Assembly (NCBI GenBank): GCA_964490725.1
Contig: CAZBDU010000007.1
Span: forward strand, 36,434-100,433
Reading direction: 5' to 3'
DNA from: CAZBDU01 sp964490725
GTDB taxonomy: Bacteria; Spirochaetota; Spirochaetia; SZUA-6; DRHE01
Length of the DNA: 64,000 nt
Numbering within the stretch: position 1 is the first letter of the stretch; each line of letters begins with the position of its first letter. Position numbers and translations under genes: made by a program. The notes under the pieces were generated by a model. It was given only the letters and a program-made list of their open reading frames with translations. It had not been told where the DNA came from and did no database searches. Shown here one piece after another: positions 26,921 through 35,724 of this stretch.

Positions 26921-27116
26921 TACCGCAGGCTCGTGGGGCAGGCCAAGCCCGGCTCCTCCCGGCTCCCCGGCACTCGCCGCCCCGACCGGGCCGAGGAGCC
27001 GTGCTGCGCCCAGCCCCCCCCGCGGCCGCCGCCGCAGCTTCAGCCGGCGGCCCGCCCCGCTCCGGTCGAGCCGAACGGTCTGCACAACAAGCCGTGAGCG
27101 CCCTGGCCCCGGGACG

Positions 27117-27145
27117 TTGCTTCCCGCCCCGATCCTCACTATCTT
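27117..27145 (+). promoter_or_regulatory. Sigma70-like promoter of the ABC exporter genes
   Basis: TTGCTT (27117-27122), a 17-nt spacer and TATCTT (27140-27145) give a predicted leader of about 32 nt before the ATG at 27184. The rest of the roughly 300-bp divergent gap (26887-27183) is C-rich low-complexity sequence with no other feature seen. Confidence 0.5.
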
Positions 27146-27183
27146 CTCCCTTGTGAAACTCGCCTCCAGGGGATCGGCCGGCC

Positions 27184-28068
27184 ATGGCTGAAGTGCTGCG
27201 CGTAGAAGAGCTGTCCAAGCACTTCGGGACGGTGCGCGCCGTGGACCGGATCAGCTTCGGCATCGAGGAGGGCGTGTGCTTCGGGCTGCTGGGACCCAAC
27301 GGGGCCGGAAAGACCACCACCATCGAGATCATGGAGGGGATCCTGGCGCCGAGCTCGGGCCGGGTGCTGTTCCGGGGCCTGCCCATCGACCGCACCGTCA
27401 AGCAGAAGGTGGGCATCCAGTTCCAGACCACGGCTCTGCCCGAGTTCATCACGGTGCGTGAGACCCTCGAGCTGTTCCGCTCCTTCTATCCCAACCCGCG
27501 GTCCCTGGAGGAAATCGTCGAGCTGTGCTCGCTCTCCGACATCCTGAAGAGGGACAACCGGAAGCTGTCCGGAGGGCAGCGCCAGCGCATGCTCCTGGGG
27601 CTGGCCATCGTGGCCCGGCCCGAGGTGGTCTTCCTCGACGAGCCCACCACGGGTCTGGATCCTCAGGCACGCAGGAACTTCTGGGAGCTCATCAACAGAA
27701 TCAAGGCGGAGAAGGCTACAGTCATCCTCACCACCCACTACATGGACGAGGCGCAGCTGTTGTGCGAGGAGGTAGCCATCATGGACCATGGGCGCATTCT
27801 CGAGCAGGGGCCGCCGGAGCGTCTGCTGGCGCGCCATTTCGACGGGGTGCTGCTGCGGGTGCCTCGCAACGGCCGCTCCCTGTCCGCCTCCGACGGGATC
27901 GGGCAGGTCACCGAGCGGGAGGACGCCTGGGAGATCCTCTCGCACGACCTGGACCATACTTTGCGGTCGCTGCTGTCCCGCAAGATCGACCTGGAAGGGT
28001 TGTCCATCCACAAGCCGGACCTGGAGGACCTGTTCATCAAGCTCACCGGCAGCTCCCTGCGCAGCTAG
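27184..28068 (+). CDS. ABC-2 type exporter, ATP-binding protein (CcmA/DrrA-like)
   Basis: 294 residues. Walker A GPNGAGKTT near residue 38, Q-loop around GIQFQTTALPEF, signature LSGGQRQR, Walker B VVFLDEPTTGLD, and switch His in TTHYMDEA. The C-terminal 70 residues form the small extra domain of ABC-2 ATPases. It energises the membrane protein encoded 15 bp downstream, GAGG serving as the latter's Shine-Dalgarno. The substrate cannot be told; drug, lipid or polysaccharide export are all known for this class. Confidence 0.92.
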   Translation: MAEVLRVEELSKHFGTVRAVDRISFGIEEGVCFGLLGPNGAGKTTTIEIMEGILAPSSGRVLFRGLPIDRTVKQKVGIQFQTTALPEFITVRETLELFRSFYPNPRSLEEIVELCSLSDILKRDNRKLSGGQRQRMLLGLAIVARPEVVFLDEPTTGLDPQARRNFWELINRIKAEKATVILTTHYMDEAQLLCEEVAIMDHGRILEQGPPERLLARHFDGVLLRVPRNGRSLSASDGIGQVTEREDAWEILSHDLDHTLRSLLSRKIDLEGLSIHKPDLEDLFIKLTGSSLRS

Positions 28069-28083
28069 AGGTAACCCGAGGAG

Positions 28084-29115
28084 ATGAACGCCAGACACTT
28101 CGCCGCCCTGGTCAAGGCCCGGACCATGGAGTTCGTCCGCGACCGGGGAAGCCTGTTCTGGAATCTCTTCTTCCCTGTTCTCCTGGTCTTCGGATTCGCC
28201 TTCGCCTTTTCGGGCAACCGCGCCACCCTCTTCAAGGTAGGGGTGCTGGGCAGGCCGGACCCGTCCATGAGCTTCATGGCTGTCCGGCAGCTCGAGTTCA
28301 TCCCCTACCCGGGGCCGAAGGCCGCCGTGGCCCTGGACCGCCTGAGGAAGCACCAGCTGGACCTGGTCCTCGATTTCGCCGCCCGCCGGCTGTACTTCAA
28401 TCCCCAGGCCGCAAGCAGTCTGATGCTGCGGGAGCTCTTCCGGGCCGAGCAGGCCGCCGGCCAAGGCGGCCAGGCCGCCGCGAGCGGCTTCACCGAGCAG
28501 CCGGCGGCGGGGGCGCCGATCCGCTACGTGGACTGGGTCGTACCCGGAGTGATCGGCATGAACATGCTGTTCAGCTGCCTGTTCGGCGTGGGCTTCGTGA
28601 TCGTGCGCTACCGCAAGAACGGCGTGCTGAAGCGCCTGAAGGCCACCCCGGTCTCGGCCTTCACCTTCGTCAGCTCCCAGGCGGTGAGCCGCCTGTTCAT
28701 CGTCCTTGCCACCATGGTGCTGGTGTACGCCGGGACCAATCTCTTCCTGGGCTTCGTCATGAACGGCAGCTACCTCGCCCTGCTGCTGGTGGCGTTCCTG
28801 GCCAGCCTGTGCATGATCTCCCTGGGCCTGGTCTTTGCCGCCCGGCTCAGGAACGAGGAGCTGGCCAACGGGCTGATGAACCTCGTGGCTCTGCCCATGA
28901 TGATCCTTTCCGGCGTCTTCTTCTCCCTGGAGGGTGCGCCGCCCCTGGTGCAGCGCCTCTCCAGGGCCCTTCCCCTGACCCAGGCCGTGGAGGGAGCGCG
29001 CAAGATCATGCTGGACGGCGCAGGGCTTTCCGGGATCCTGCCCAACATCATCTACCTGGCCGCCGCCACGGTGGTCTTCCTGGCCGTCTCCTCCGCCCTG
29101 TTCAAGTGGGAGTGA
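28084..29115 (+). CDS. ABC-2 type exporter, permease
   Basis: 343 residues. One N-terminal membrane helix (LFWNLFFPVLLVFGFAFAF) is followed by a roughly 150-residue extracytoplasmic loop with an Ala/Gly-rich insert (AAGQGGQAAASG). Then come five more helices, with the conserved WVVPGVIGMNMLFSCLFGVG and LMNLVALPMMILSGVFFSLE segments of ABC-2 permeases. It pairs with the preceding ATPase as a half-exporter probably working as a 2+2 complex. Its last 14 bp overlap the 3' end of the convergent exonuclease gene. Confidence 0.9.
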   Translation: MNARHFAALVKARTMEFVRDRGSLFWNLFFPVLLVFGFAFAFSGNRATLFKVGVLGRPDPSMSFMAVRQLEFIPYPGPKAAVALDRLRKHQLDLVLDFAARRLYFNPQAASSLMLRELFRAEQAAGQGGQAAASGFTEQPAAGAPIRYVDWVVPGVIGMNMLFSCLFGVGFVIVRYRKNGVLKRLKATPVSAFTFVSSQAVSRLFIVLATMVLVYAGTNLFLGFVMNGSYLALLLVAFLASLCMISLGLVFAARLRNEELANGLMNLVALPMMILSGVFFSLEGAPPLVQRLSRALPLTQAVEGARKIMLDGAGLSGILPNIIYLAAATVVFLAVSSALFKWE

Positions 29116-30013
29116 ACCCGGGCCCGGTCGTCCACCCACCAGCGCGGGCAAGGCCAACCGCCGCCCGGCTGGCACGCTCCAGCTGGGCCGCCAGATCCAT
29201 CCGCGCCGCAAGGCCCGCCGCGCCGCGCCGCGGTCCCTTCCACTCCAGCTCGGAAACCGAGCCGAAGAGGCGCGGCTCCGTGCGCAGCGTGGCCAGATCG
29301 CGGAACAGGAGAGCCAGGTTCCAGTTGGAGCGCAGGCTGTGCGCGAGCTTTCCGGGCCTGGGCACCTCGGGCTGCCAGGAGCTGTCCATCACCGGGATCT
29401 CCGTCAGATGCCGGTAGCGCGAGAGCACGGCGGCGGCGGACTTCTCTCCCCATCCGGGGATCCCCGGGTACCCGTCCGCGCCGTCGCCCACCAGGGCCAG
29501 ATAATCCGGGATCGAGGGGGGCTGCACGCCGAATCTGGCCCGCACCTGGGCGGCGTTGCGGATCCGCCCCGAGCGCCGGTCCACCTGCACCACCCGATCA
29601 CCGTCCACGCACTGAGCCAGGTCCTTGTCCGGCGTCCAGATGCGGACCTGCTGCACCTCCTCCACCCCCGCCGCGCCGGCGGCCGCCGAGGCGAGAGCGT
29701 CATCCGCCTCCAGCTCGGTCATGGGCCACACGGTGAATCCGAAGGCGGCCAGCGCTTCCTCCAGGGGGTGGAACTGGGCGAGCAGCGCCGGATCGATCCC
29801 GGCGCCGGTCTTGTACCCCTGCCAGAGATCGTTGCGGAAGGATTCGATGACATGGTCGGTGGCCACGCCGAGGTGCGCGGCCCCCGCCTCCACCATCTGC
29901 AGCAAAGTGTCCAGCACCGCGGCGACGGCGCGGCTCTCCGGCTGCCCGGCGCGCCGGAGGCCGTGGAAGCAGCGAAAGAGCTCGTAGGTGCCGTCGATGA
30001 GGTGAATGATCAC
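29102..30013 (-). CDS. Stand-alone 5'-3' exonuclease / flap nuclease (PolI N-terminal-like)
   Basis: 303 residues, the size of the 5'-nuclease domain of DNA polymerase I, with no polymerase attached. Metal-binding Asp in IHLIDGTYELFR at the N-terminus, LEADDALAS (paired acidic site), TPDKDLAQC, and the helix-hairpin-helix region VGDGADGYPGIPGWGEKSAAAVL. Expected to cleave 5' flaps or RNA/DNA ends in replication and repair. The GTG start at 30013 was chosen because the conserved first strand begins directly after it; GGAG lies about 10 nt upstream and an AT-rich TTATATT stretch just above could hold its -10. Confidence 0.88.
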   Translation of the reverse strand: MIIHLIDGTYELFRCFHGLRRAGQPESRAVAAVLDTLLQMVEAGAAHLGVATDHVIESFRNDLWQGYKTGAGIDPALLAQFHPLEEALAAFGFTVWPMTELEADDALASAAAGAAGVEEVQQVRIWTPDKDLAQCVDGDRVVQVDRRSGRIRNAAQVRARFGVQPPSIPDYLALVGDGADGYPGIPGWGEKSAAAVLSRYRHLTEIPVMDSSWQPEVPRPGKLAHSLRSNWNLALLFRDLATLRTEPRLFGSVSELEWKGPRRGAAGLAARMDLAAQLERASRAAVGLARAGGWTTGPGFTPT

Positions 30014-30183
30014 GCCGCCGGTCTCCGCCTGCAAATATAACAAATGCGGGGCAAGCGCGGCCGCAGAAGCCCCCTGCCGGGCGGCGGGAGGGCGCGATCC
30101 GGTGATACAATAGATCCGAAACACCCTCACGCCGGCGCATCCGCGCAGGGCCGGAGCGGCCGCCGGCAGGCGGAAGGAGCCCC

Positions 30184-30684
30184 ATGGCGGTGCTGATCGT
30201 GACCGGCGCGGTGGACTGCGGGAAGACCACCTGGTGCCGCACCGTGCTGCTTCCTTCCCGTGCCGCCCCCGACGGTCTGCTGCTTCCCAAGGTGCTGGTG
30301 GAGGGCCGGCGCGTCGGCTACGACTGCCGGCGCGTCTCCTCCGGACAGCAGCGTCCCTTCGCGCGCCTGCCGGGCGGGCCCCTTCCGCCGGGCTGGCGGG
30401 AGGGGGCGCGGGCGGGGCCCTTCTCTGTCTCCCGGGACGGGCTGCAGGCGGCGCGCCGCTGGATCCGGCGGGCCGCTGCGGGGGACGCCTCCACGGTGCT
30501 GATCGACGAGGTGGGCCCCCTGGAGCTGGCGGGCGGCGGCCTGGCCGGCGCGGTGCGCGACGCCCTCCGGCGGGCGGGCGGCAAGGAGATCGTCCTGGTG
30601 GTGCGGGAAGGCCTGCTGGAGGCCGCGCTGCGGGCCTTCCCGGTGGGCCGGCACCGCCTCCTGCGCCTTCCGCCCCGGAAATGA
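30184..30684 (+). CDS. THEP1-like nucleoside-triphosphatase
   Basis: 166 residues. Walker A GAVDCGKTT at residues 8-16, Walker B VLIDEVGPLEL, and a C-terminal LVVREGLLEAAL strand typical of the THEP1/NTPase_1 group. The family hydrolyses nucleoside triphosphates in vitro and its cellular role is unclear. GGAAGGAG about 5 nt before the ATG is a strong ribosome site. A -10-like TACAAT lies at about 30107, without a convincing -35. It is divergent from the exonuclease gene. Confidence 0.8.
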   Translation: MAVLIVTGAVDCGKTTWCRTVLLPSRAAPDGLLLPKVLVEGRRVGYDCRRVSSGQQRPFARLPGGPLPPGWREGARAGPFSVSRDGLQAARRWIRRAAAGDASTVLIDEVGPLELAGGGLAGAVRDALRRAGGKEIVLVVREGLLEAALRAFPVGRHRLLRLPPRK

Positions 30685-30707
30685 GCGCGCCCGCCCCGGG
30701 GTTCTCT

Positions 30708-30735
30708 TTGCAGGCAGCGGCCCGTTCGCTATAGT
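30708..30735 (+). promoter_or_regulatory. Promoter placing the start site at an ATG (leaderless)
   Basis: TTGCAG (30708-30713), a 16-nt spacer and TATAGT (30730-30735). Exactly 7 nt separate the -10 box from the ATG at 30743, so the first transcribed base should be the A of the start codon. No Shine-Dalgarno is present. Confidence 0.55.
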
Positions 30736-30742
30736 GAGGGAC

Positions 30743-31606
30743 ATGAAGGTTACAGGCATCGCCGACGAGGGCTCCCCCGGGCTGGAGGAGCAGATCCGCA
30801 TCCACAGGCAGCTGGGGTGGGACACCCTGGAGCTGCGCCTGATCGGGCAGACCAACGTCTGCCAGCTCCCGGAGGCCGAGTTCGAGAAGGTCTGCCGGAC
30901 CCTGGAGCGGGAAGGAATGGGGGTGGTCTGCTTCGCCTCCCCCATCGCCAACTGGTCACGGCCCATCACGGCCGACTTCGCCCAGGACGTGGAGGACCTG
31001 CGCCGCTCCGCCCCCCGCATGCGCCGGCTGGGCACGCGCTTCATCCGGGTGATGTCCTACCTCAACAAGGGGCTGGCCCCCGGGGAGTGGAAGCGCCAGG
31101 CCATCCGCCGCATGAGGGAGCTGGCGCGGATTGCCTCCGGCGAGGAGGTGATCCTGGTCCACGAGAACTGCACCGGCTGGGGAAGCCAGAGCCCCGAGAC
31201 CCAGGCGGAGCTGCTCCAGACCGTGGACTCGCCTGCCTTCCGCATCGTCTTCGACACCGGCAACCCCGTGGGAGAGGGGCACTCCCCGGAGGAGACCTGG
31301 GACTTCTACCAGTCCGCCCGTCCCTGGATCAGGCACATCCACATCAAGGATTGCCGCCGCGACGAGAAGGGCGAAGCGGTGTACACCTTCCCCGGCGAGG
31401 GGCAGAGCATGGTGCGGCGGATCGTGAAGGACGCCCTTGGCGGCGGCTACGACGGGGCGCTGTCCATCGAGCCGCACATCGCCTCCCAAATTCACCTGGG
31501 AAACGTGCTGCAGGATGGCGCGGAGGCCCGGGAAATGTACCTGGAGTACGGGCGCCGGGTCAACCGGATGGTGGAGGAGATAGCGGCAGAGCTGAAGGCC
31601 GGGTAG
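30743..31606 (+). CDS. Sugar phosphate isomerase/epimerase (xylose isomerase-like TIM barrel)
   Basis: 287 residues beginning MKVTGIADEGSPGLEEQI. Family marks include a metal-binding Glu/His pattern: HENCTGWG (strand 4), VFDTGNPVGEG (Asp, strand 6), HIHIKDCRRDE (His/Asp, strand 7) and LSIEPHI (Glu, strand 8). These are the usual ligands of AP endonuclease 2-type barrels that isomerise or epimerise ketoses. The exact substrate is unknown. An in-frame ATG/GTG slightly upstream is possible, but the promoter position favours 30743. Convergent with the enolase-superfamily gene. Confidence 0.88.
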   Translation: MKVTGIADEGSPGLEEQIRIHRQLGWDTLELRLIGQTNVCQLPEAEFEKVCRTLEREGMGVVCFASPIANWSRPITADFAQDVEDLRRSAPRMRRLGTRFIRVMSYLNKGLAPGEWKRQAIRRMRELARIASGEEVILVHENCTGWGSQSPETQAELLQTVDSPAFRIVFDTGNPVGEGHSPEETWDFYQSARPWIRHIHIKDCRRDEKGEAVYTFPGEGQSMVRRIVKDALGGGYDGALSIEPHIASQIHLGNVLQDGAEAREMYLEYGRRVNRMVEEIAAELKAG

Positions 31607-31635
31607 CTCCCCAGGGAACGCCGGGCGCGCCAGGC

Positions 31636-31651
31636 GGAGGGGCGGCCCTCC
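31636..31651. terminator. Possible GC hairpin between convergent genes
   Basis: GGAGGG (31636-31641) can pair with CCCTCC (31646-31651) over a 4-nt loop, in the 55-bp gap between convergent stops. No U-tract follows on either strand, so intrinsic termination is only a possibility. Confidence 0.25.
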
Positions 31652-31661
31652 CCTCGCCCGT

Positions 31662-33065
31662 TCAGGCGGGGGAGCGCTCCGGGGGAGGCAGCTGCCGCTC
31701 GATCCGATCCAGGCGGTAGCCGAACCCCGGCCCTTCCAGGGTGGACAGGTCCACCTGGCCGTCCCGCCGCCGGTAGAGGCCGGGATGCACCGCCGCCTCC
31801 GCCAGGGAAGCCTCCGGGTAGAACTGCGTCGCGTTGGTCTCCACCCCCATGATGGTGCCGGCGTGGGCGGCCAGCAGCACGTGGGGTATCTGGGCCAGCA
31901 TCGGGTTGGTCAGGTCCTGCACCATCAGGGTCATGCCGTGGGCCCTGGCCCAGCACAGCGACAGCAGCGCCCCGGTCTGGGTCTTGCACGTCTTCAGCGC
32001 CACGCTGCTCCAGCCCAGCTCCCGTCCCAGCCGGATGAGCCGCCAGTCATGCGCGCTCTCGTCCATGAACAGCGGCTTGCGTGCCGAAACGGCATGCACG
32101 TCGATCCGGTAGGCCGGAAGATCGTAGGGGAAGGGCTGCTCCACGTAGAGAAGCATGCCGTAGGTCCGGGGCTCCTCGATCAGGAGGCGGTCCAGGATCT
32201 CCGTGACGTAGGAAGGCTCGGTGACGGTGCAGTTGAAATCGGCGCTGAGCCAGCGCACGCCCAGACGGGCGCCGAGGGCCCCGACCCGTGCAAGCCGCCG
32301 GTAGTCCCAGGCGCCGTCGTTGCCGCGGAGCTTGATCTTCAGGCAGGCCAGGCCGTCCCGCCTGATCCAGTCCTCCAGCAGCACCGGGTAGCCGTCCTCC
32401 GGTTCCGTGCCGGTGAGCTCGGAGGGCTCCACCGGGTCCTTGCCTCCCACCAGGTGCCAGGCGGGAAGCCGCCCCGGGGCCGGCCGGCGCAGGAAGTCCT
32501 GCGGGAAAAGCCCGCTGAAGCGCACCGCCGCGCCCCGCGCGGGGGAGAGGAAGTGGGCCAGATCGCGGTTCATGAAGGATTCGTTGTAGGTAGCGTAGAC
32601 CGGCAGACCCTGAAGCACCCCGTAGGCGTCGTGCAGCGCGATGTCGAAGGGCGAGGAGCAGACCAGCGCGGCCAGCCAGGGCACGGGCTCCCGGTCCGGG
32701 CGCTCCCGGTTGAAGGCCTCCAGGAAGCGCGGCAGGGCCTTCTCGTGGAAATCCCACCCCACCTCCATGGGATGGCCCTGCTCCCGGAACCGTTCCCACT
32801 CCCCGGCCAGACCCACGCAGAAGCGGCACAGCACCCGGTGGCGCTCCCGGTAGGAGAGAGCGCCGGGCCACACCCACTGAACGCTCAAGGGAGTCTCCCC
32901 CCACCCCTCCGCGGTGCGCCCCGCGCGGTCCTCCACGGTGACCCGCGCCCGGGCCACCGTGGCCTCGGTCATGGTCTCGGCGCCGAACTTGAGGGGGACT
33001 CTGGCCGTCACCGGCAGGAAGTACAGGCTGACCTCGCGGAGCCTGACGTCGCTCGCCTTGCCCAC
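31662..33065 (-). CDS. Enolase-superfamily (mandelate racemase/muconate lactonizing-like) enzyme
   Basis: 467 residues, longer than the usual 370-400. The barrel residues are in place: K-x-K at 243-245 (CLKIKL), metal ligands D276 (ADFN), E309 (YVEQPF) and D335 (MDES), and K358/K361 (LKTCKTQ) on the far side. This predicts proton abstraction next to a carboxylate: racemisation, epimerisation or dehydration of an acid sugar or amino acid derivative. The extra length lies mainly between residues 80 and 230. The GTG start has AGGAGAG just upstream, right after the stop of the oxidoreductase gamma subunit, so it is the last gene of the panB/oxidoreductase run. Substrate unknown. Confidence 0.85.
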   Translation of the reverse strand: MGKASDVRLREVSLYFLPVTARVPLKFGAETMTEATVARARVTVEDRAGRTAEGWGETPLSVQWVWPGALSYRERHRVLCRFCVGLAGEWERFREQGHPMEVGWDFHEKALPRFLEAFNRERPDREPVPWLAALVCSSPFDIALHDAYGVLQGLPVYATYNESFMNRDLAHFLSPARGAAVRFSGLFPQDFLRRPAPGRLPAWHLVGGKDPVEPSELTGTEPEDGYPVLLEDWIRRDGLACLKIKLRGNDGAWDYRRLARVGALGARLGVRWLSADFNCTVTEPSYVTEILDRLLIEEPRTYGMLLYVEQPFPYDLPAYRIDVHAVSARKPLFMDESAHDWRLIRLGRELGWSSVALKTCKTQTGALLSLCWARAHGMTLMVQDLTNPMLAQIPHVLLAAHAGTIMGVETNATQFYPEASLAEAAVHPGLYRRRDGQVDLSTLEGPGFGYRLDRIERQLPPPERSPA

Positions 33066-33074
33066 CCTCTCTCC

Positions 33075-33611
33075 TCAGGCCAGCGCGAAACCGCGTCTGA
33101 GGCAGCGGGCGTTCACCTCGTTCAGCCGCCTGTTGCGGGCGCTCACCGCCTGATCGAGCGCCGCCACCAGGGAGCCCAGCCCTGCCAGGGCCGGGCGCAG
33201 CGCGGACAGCAGGCCGAGCATGATCATGTTCGCGGCGCGATCGCTGCCTTCCTCCTGGGCCAGCTCGTTGGCCCGCACCGGGACGGCCTCCACGTCTGCC
33301 CTGTCCGGGGAGACGTCGATCAACGACCGGTTGTACAGCAGCAGCCCGCCGGAGGAAAGCCTTGGGGCGAACTTGATGAGGGACGGTTTGTTCATGACCA
33401 CGCAGACCTGCGGGTGCGGCACCAGGGGCGAGGCGATCTCGGAGTCGGAGATCACCACCGAGCAGTTCGCGGTGCCGCCGCGCATCTCCGCTCCGTAGGA
33501 GGGGATGTGTGAAACCTGCCTGCCTTCGGCCATGGCCGCCAGGCAGAGGAGCTTTCCCGCCAGGAGGATGCCCTGGCCGCCGAAGCCGGCGAAGACGATT
33601 CCGTGCTGCAT
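33075..33611 (-). CDS. 2-oxoacid:ferredoxin oxidoreductase, gamma subunit
   Basis: 178 residues. GFGGQGILLAGKLL at the N-terminus and SHIPSYGAEMRGGTANCSVVIS are the hallmark segments of the gamma domain, which helps hold the complex and bind CoA. The ATG at 33611 starts 8 nt after the beta-subunit stop, and longer in-frame extension would run into the beta gene. The separate gamma, beta, alpha and delta chains give the four-subunit form of VOR/KOR enzymes. Confidence 0.92.
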   Translation of the reverse strand: MQHGIVFAGFGGQGILLAGKLLCLAAMAEGRQVSHIPSYGAEMRGGTANCSVVISDSEIASPLVPHPQVCVVMNKPSLIKFAPRLSSGGLLLYNRSLIDVSPDRADVEAVPVRANELAQEEGSDRAANMIMLGLLSALRPALAGLGSLVAALDQAVSARNRRLNEVNARCLRRGFALA

Positions 33612-33619
33612 GGCGCTGC

Positions 33620-34375
33620 CTACCGATCCCGGAAATTGTCCAGCGGATAGTAGGGAATCATCGTCTCCGCCACCCAGCGGGTGGCGTCGGTGGGCTGCAT
33701 TCCCCAGCCGGTGGGGCACATGGACAGCACCTCCACCATGGAGTATCCGCGGCCGTTCATCTGGTTCTCCAGCGCCTTGCGGATGGCCTTCCTGGTCTTC
33801 AGCACGTGCGGAACCGTGTCCACCGCGCAGCGCTCCAGAAACACCGGCGCCTCCAGGGTGGCCAGCAGCTCGCAGGCGCGGATGGGGAAGCCCGCTTCCG
33901 CCGGGTCTCTGCCGTAGGGAGAGGTCTTGGTCTTCTGGCTGGCCATGGAGGTGGGGGCCATCTGGCCTCCGGTCATCCCGTAGATGGCGTTGTTGATGTA
34001 GATGACGGTGATGTTCTCCCCCCGGTTGGCGGCGTGGATGGTCTCGGCGGTACCGATGGCCATCAGGTCGCCGTCTCCCTGGTAGGAGATGACGATGCGG
34101 TCGGGACGGGCCCGCTTCAGCCCGGTGGCCACCGCCGGCGCCCTCCCATGAGCGGCCTCGCAGCCGTCCACGTCGATGTAGTTGTACAGCAGCACCGAGC
34201 AGCCCACCGGCGCCACCGCGATCGTCCGCTCCCTGATGCCCAGCTCGTCGATGAGCTGGGCCATCAGCTTGTGCACGATCCCGTGCCCGCAGCCCGGGCA
34301 GTAGTGATTCGGCACGTCCGCCAGCGACACGGGCCGGTCGTAGACCAGCCTGGAGTTGGGCTCTTCGCTCCTCAT
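33620..34375 (-). CDS. 2-oxoacid:ferredoxin oxidoreductase, beta (thiamine diphosphate-binding) subunit
   Basis: 251 residues. [14 protein letters not shown] near residue 25, and the thiamine diphosphate/Mg site [12 protein letters not shown] followed about 25 residues later by [12 protein letters not shown]. This chain carries the cofactor that decarboxylates the 2-oxoacid. The ATG overlaps the alpha-subunit TGA as ATGA, showing translational coupling. The short chain without its own ferredoxin domain matches VOR/KOR-type enzymes rather than fused pyruvate enzymes. Confidence 0.93.
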   Translation of the reverse strand: MRSEEPNSRLVYDRPVSLADVPNHYCPGCGHGIVHKLMAQLIDELGIRERTIAVAPVGCSVLLYNYIDVDGCEAAHGRAPAVATGLKRARPDRIVISYQGDGDLMAIGTAETIHAANRGENITVIYINNAIYGMTGGQMAPTSMASQKTKTSPYGRDPAEAGFPIRACELLATLEAPVFLERCAVDTVPHVLKTRKAIRKALENQMNGRGYSMVEVLSMCPTGWGMQPTDATRWVAETMIPYYPLDNFRDR

Positions 34376-35418
34376 GAGCGGATCCTTTCCAGAATGTCCT
34401 CCGCCTCGACCACCAGCCCCCCCATTCTGCCGACGAAATCGATTTCGATCCTGTCCCCCAGGCTCTGGCGCACGTCCTCCAGCATCTGGCCGGCGTTCAT
34501 CTCCACCACCAGTACCCTGGAGGCCCCTGTTGCGGCCTCCCGCAGCGCCTCGGAGGGATAGGGCCAGAGGGTGATGGGCCGGAACAGGCCGGCGCGCACC
34601 CCTTGCCTCCGCAGGGTGTTGACCACGGACTTGCACACCCGGGCGGCCAGCCCGAAGGCCACCAGCAACACCTCCGCGGCATCAGAGCGATAGCTCTCCC
34701 AGCGCTGCTCCGCTTGCGCGATGCCGGCGTACTTGGCCTGGAGCTGCAGGTTGAGCTCCTCCAGCGCACTCTCCGGGGTCAGCCTCAGGGAGCAAATGGT
34801 GCGCGCCGGTCGCCCCTCCGCACCGTCCAGGATCCAGTCCGACTTGTCCGGGATCTCTCCGGTCGGCTCCGGGAGCACCAGCGACTCGGACATCTGGCCC
34901 AGGTAGCCGTCCCCCAGCACCATGACCACCATCCGGTAGCGGTCGGCCAGCTCGAAGGCGGTCACGGTCAGCTCGGCAAGCTCCTGCACCGAGGAGGGTG
35001 CCAGCACGATGTTGCGGTAGTCCCCGTGGCCGCCTCCCTTGGTGGCCTGGAAGTAGTCCGCCTGGGAGCCGGTGATGTTGCCCAGCCCCGGTCCCCCCCG
35101 CATCATGTTGACCACCACCGCCGGCAGCTCCGCGCCGGCCAGGTAGCTGATCCCCTCCTGCTTCAGGCTGATGCCGGGGGAAGAGGACGAGGTCATCACC
35201 CTGGCGCCCGCCGCGGCGGCGCCGTAGACCATGCTGATCGAGGCGATCTCGCTCTCCGCCTGCAGGAAGACCCCGCCCACCTGGGGCATGCGCATGGCCA
35301 TGTACTCGGAGACCTCGTTCTGGGGGGTGATGGGGTAGGCGAAGTAGCAGCGACAGCCCGCGATGATGGCCGCCTCCGCCAGGGCCTCGTTGCCCTTCAT
35401 CAGCACTGCTTGCGCCAC
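34372..35418 (-). CDS. vorB: 2-oxoisovalerate-type:ferredoxin oxidoreductase, alpha subunit (VorB of RefSeq naming)
   Basis: 348 residues from GTG at 35418. The N-terminus [16 protein letters not shown] and [14 protein letters not shown] match the VorB family, which binds the pyrimidine part of thiamine diphosphate together with the beta chain. The [17 protein letters not shown] segment and C-terminal domain II ([11 protein letters not shown]) are intact. A GTG at 35439 would overlap the ferredoxin gene, but 35418 has GGAGG 5 nt upstream and gives the family's normal N-terminus. Reaction: 2-oxoisovalerate + CoA + oxidised ferredoxin to isobutyryl-CoA + CO2 + reduced ferredoxin, possibly reversible. 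Other 2-oxoacids cannot be excluded. Confidence 0.88.
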   Translation of the reverse strand: MAQAVLMKGNEALAEAAIIAGCRCYFAYPITPQNEVSEYMAMRMPQVGGVFLQAESEIASISMVYGAAAAGARVMTSSSSPGISLKQEGISYLAGAELPAVVVNMMRGGPGLGNITGSQADYFQATKGGGHGDYRNIVLAPSSVQELAELTVTAFELADRYRMVVMVLGDGYLGQMSESLVLPEPTGEIPDKSDWILDGAEGRPARTICSLRLTPESALEELNLQLQAKYAGIAQAEQRWESYRSDAAEVLLVAFGLAARVCKSVVNTLRRQGVRAGLFRPITLWPYPSEALREAATGASRVLVVEMNAGQMLEDVRQSLGDRIEIDFVGRMGGLVVEAEDILERIRS

Positions 35419-35428
35419 AACCTCCTCC

Positions 35429-35653
35429 TCACTTGACACCCACGTAGCGCCAGATGCGTATGGCCATATCGGGACAGATGATGGCGCAGGCCAGGCAGGC
35501 GGTGCAGCGCTCCGGGGCGAAGCATTCCGCGTACCGGTGTCCCTGCCGGTTGAACTCCTCGGCCTGCCTCAGGATCTCCTCCGGACAGACCTGCAGGCAG
35601 AGGGCACAACCCTTGCAGCGCTCCACGTCGATCTCGGGTCTTCCTTTCGCCAA
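35429..35653 (-). CDS. 2-oxoacid:ferredoxin oxidoreductase, delta (2[4Fe-4S] ferredoxin) subunit
   Basis: 74 residues with two clusters: [12 protein letters not shown] and [12 protein letters not shown], both C-x2-C-x2-C-x3-CP. It carries electrons from the thiamine centre to external ferredoxin. I prefer TTG at 35653: GAGGAG sits 6 nt upstream and the product begins [16 protein letters not shown] as in homologues. A GTG two codons earlier would have its ribosome site only 1 nt away. First gene of the oxidoreductase set, 65 nt... downstream of panB (71 nt to this start). Confidence 0.92.
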   Translation of the reverse strand: MAKGRPEIDVERCKGCALCLQVCPEEILRQAEEFNRQGHRYAECFAPERCTACLACAIICPDMAIRIWRYVGVK

Positions 35654-35724
35654 CGACACCTCCTCGGGCCGGACACCCGCCCTTCATGGTACCCGATGGG
35701 GACCGACGCCCTCAACCCCGACGC

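Noticed and set aside
26887..26973. Upstream ATG extension of the CDF exporter
   Set aside because: The added 29 residues have no family match and would start above the extended -10 promoter; GTG at 26886 has a good ribosome site.
30107..30112. TACAAT upstream of the THEP1-like gene as a full promoter
   Set aside because: No recognisable -35 at 16-18 nt; recorded only as a -10-like box in the gene entry.
30014..30805. N-terminal extension of the exonuclease frame across the THEP1-like gene
   Set aside because: Arg/Pro/Ala-rich shadow sequence antisense to the NTPase gene; the nuclease fold begins at the GTG at 30013.
32047..32904. Minus-strand frame of 285 codons inside the enolase-superfamily gene
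   Set aside because: Shadow frame; the overlapping enolase-type protein has all catalytic residues.
35419..35439. Earlier GTG start for the alpha subunit
   Set aside because: It would overlap the ferredoxin gene, lacks a ribosome site and gives a non-family N-terminus; GTG at 35418 fits better.
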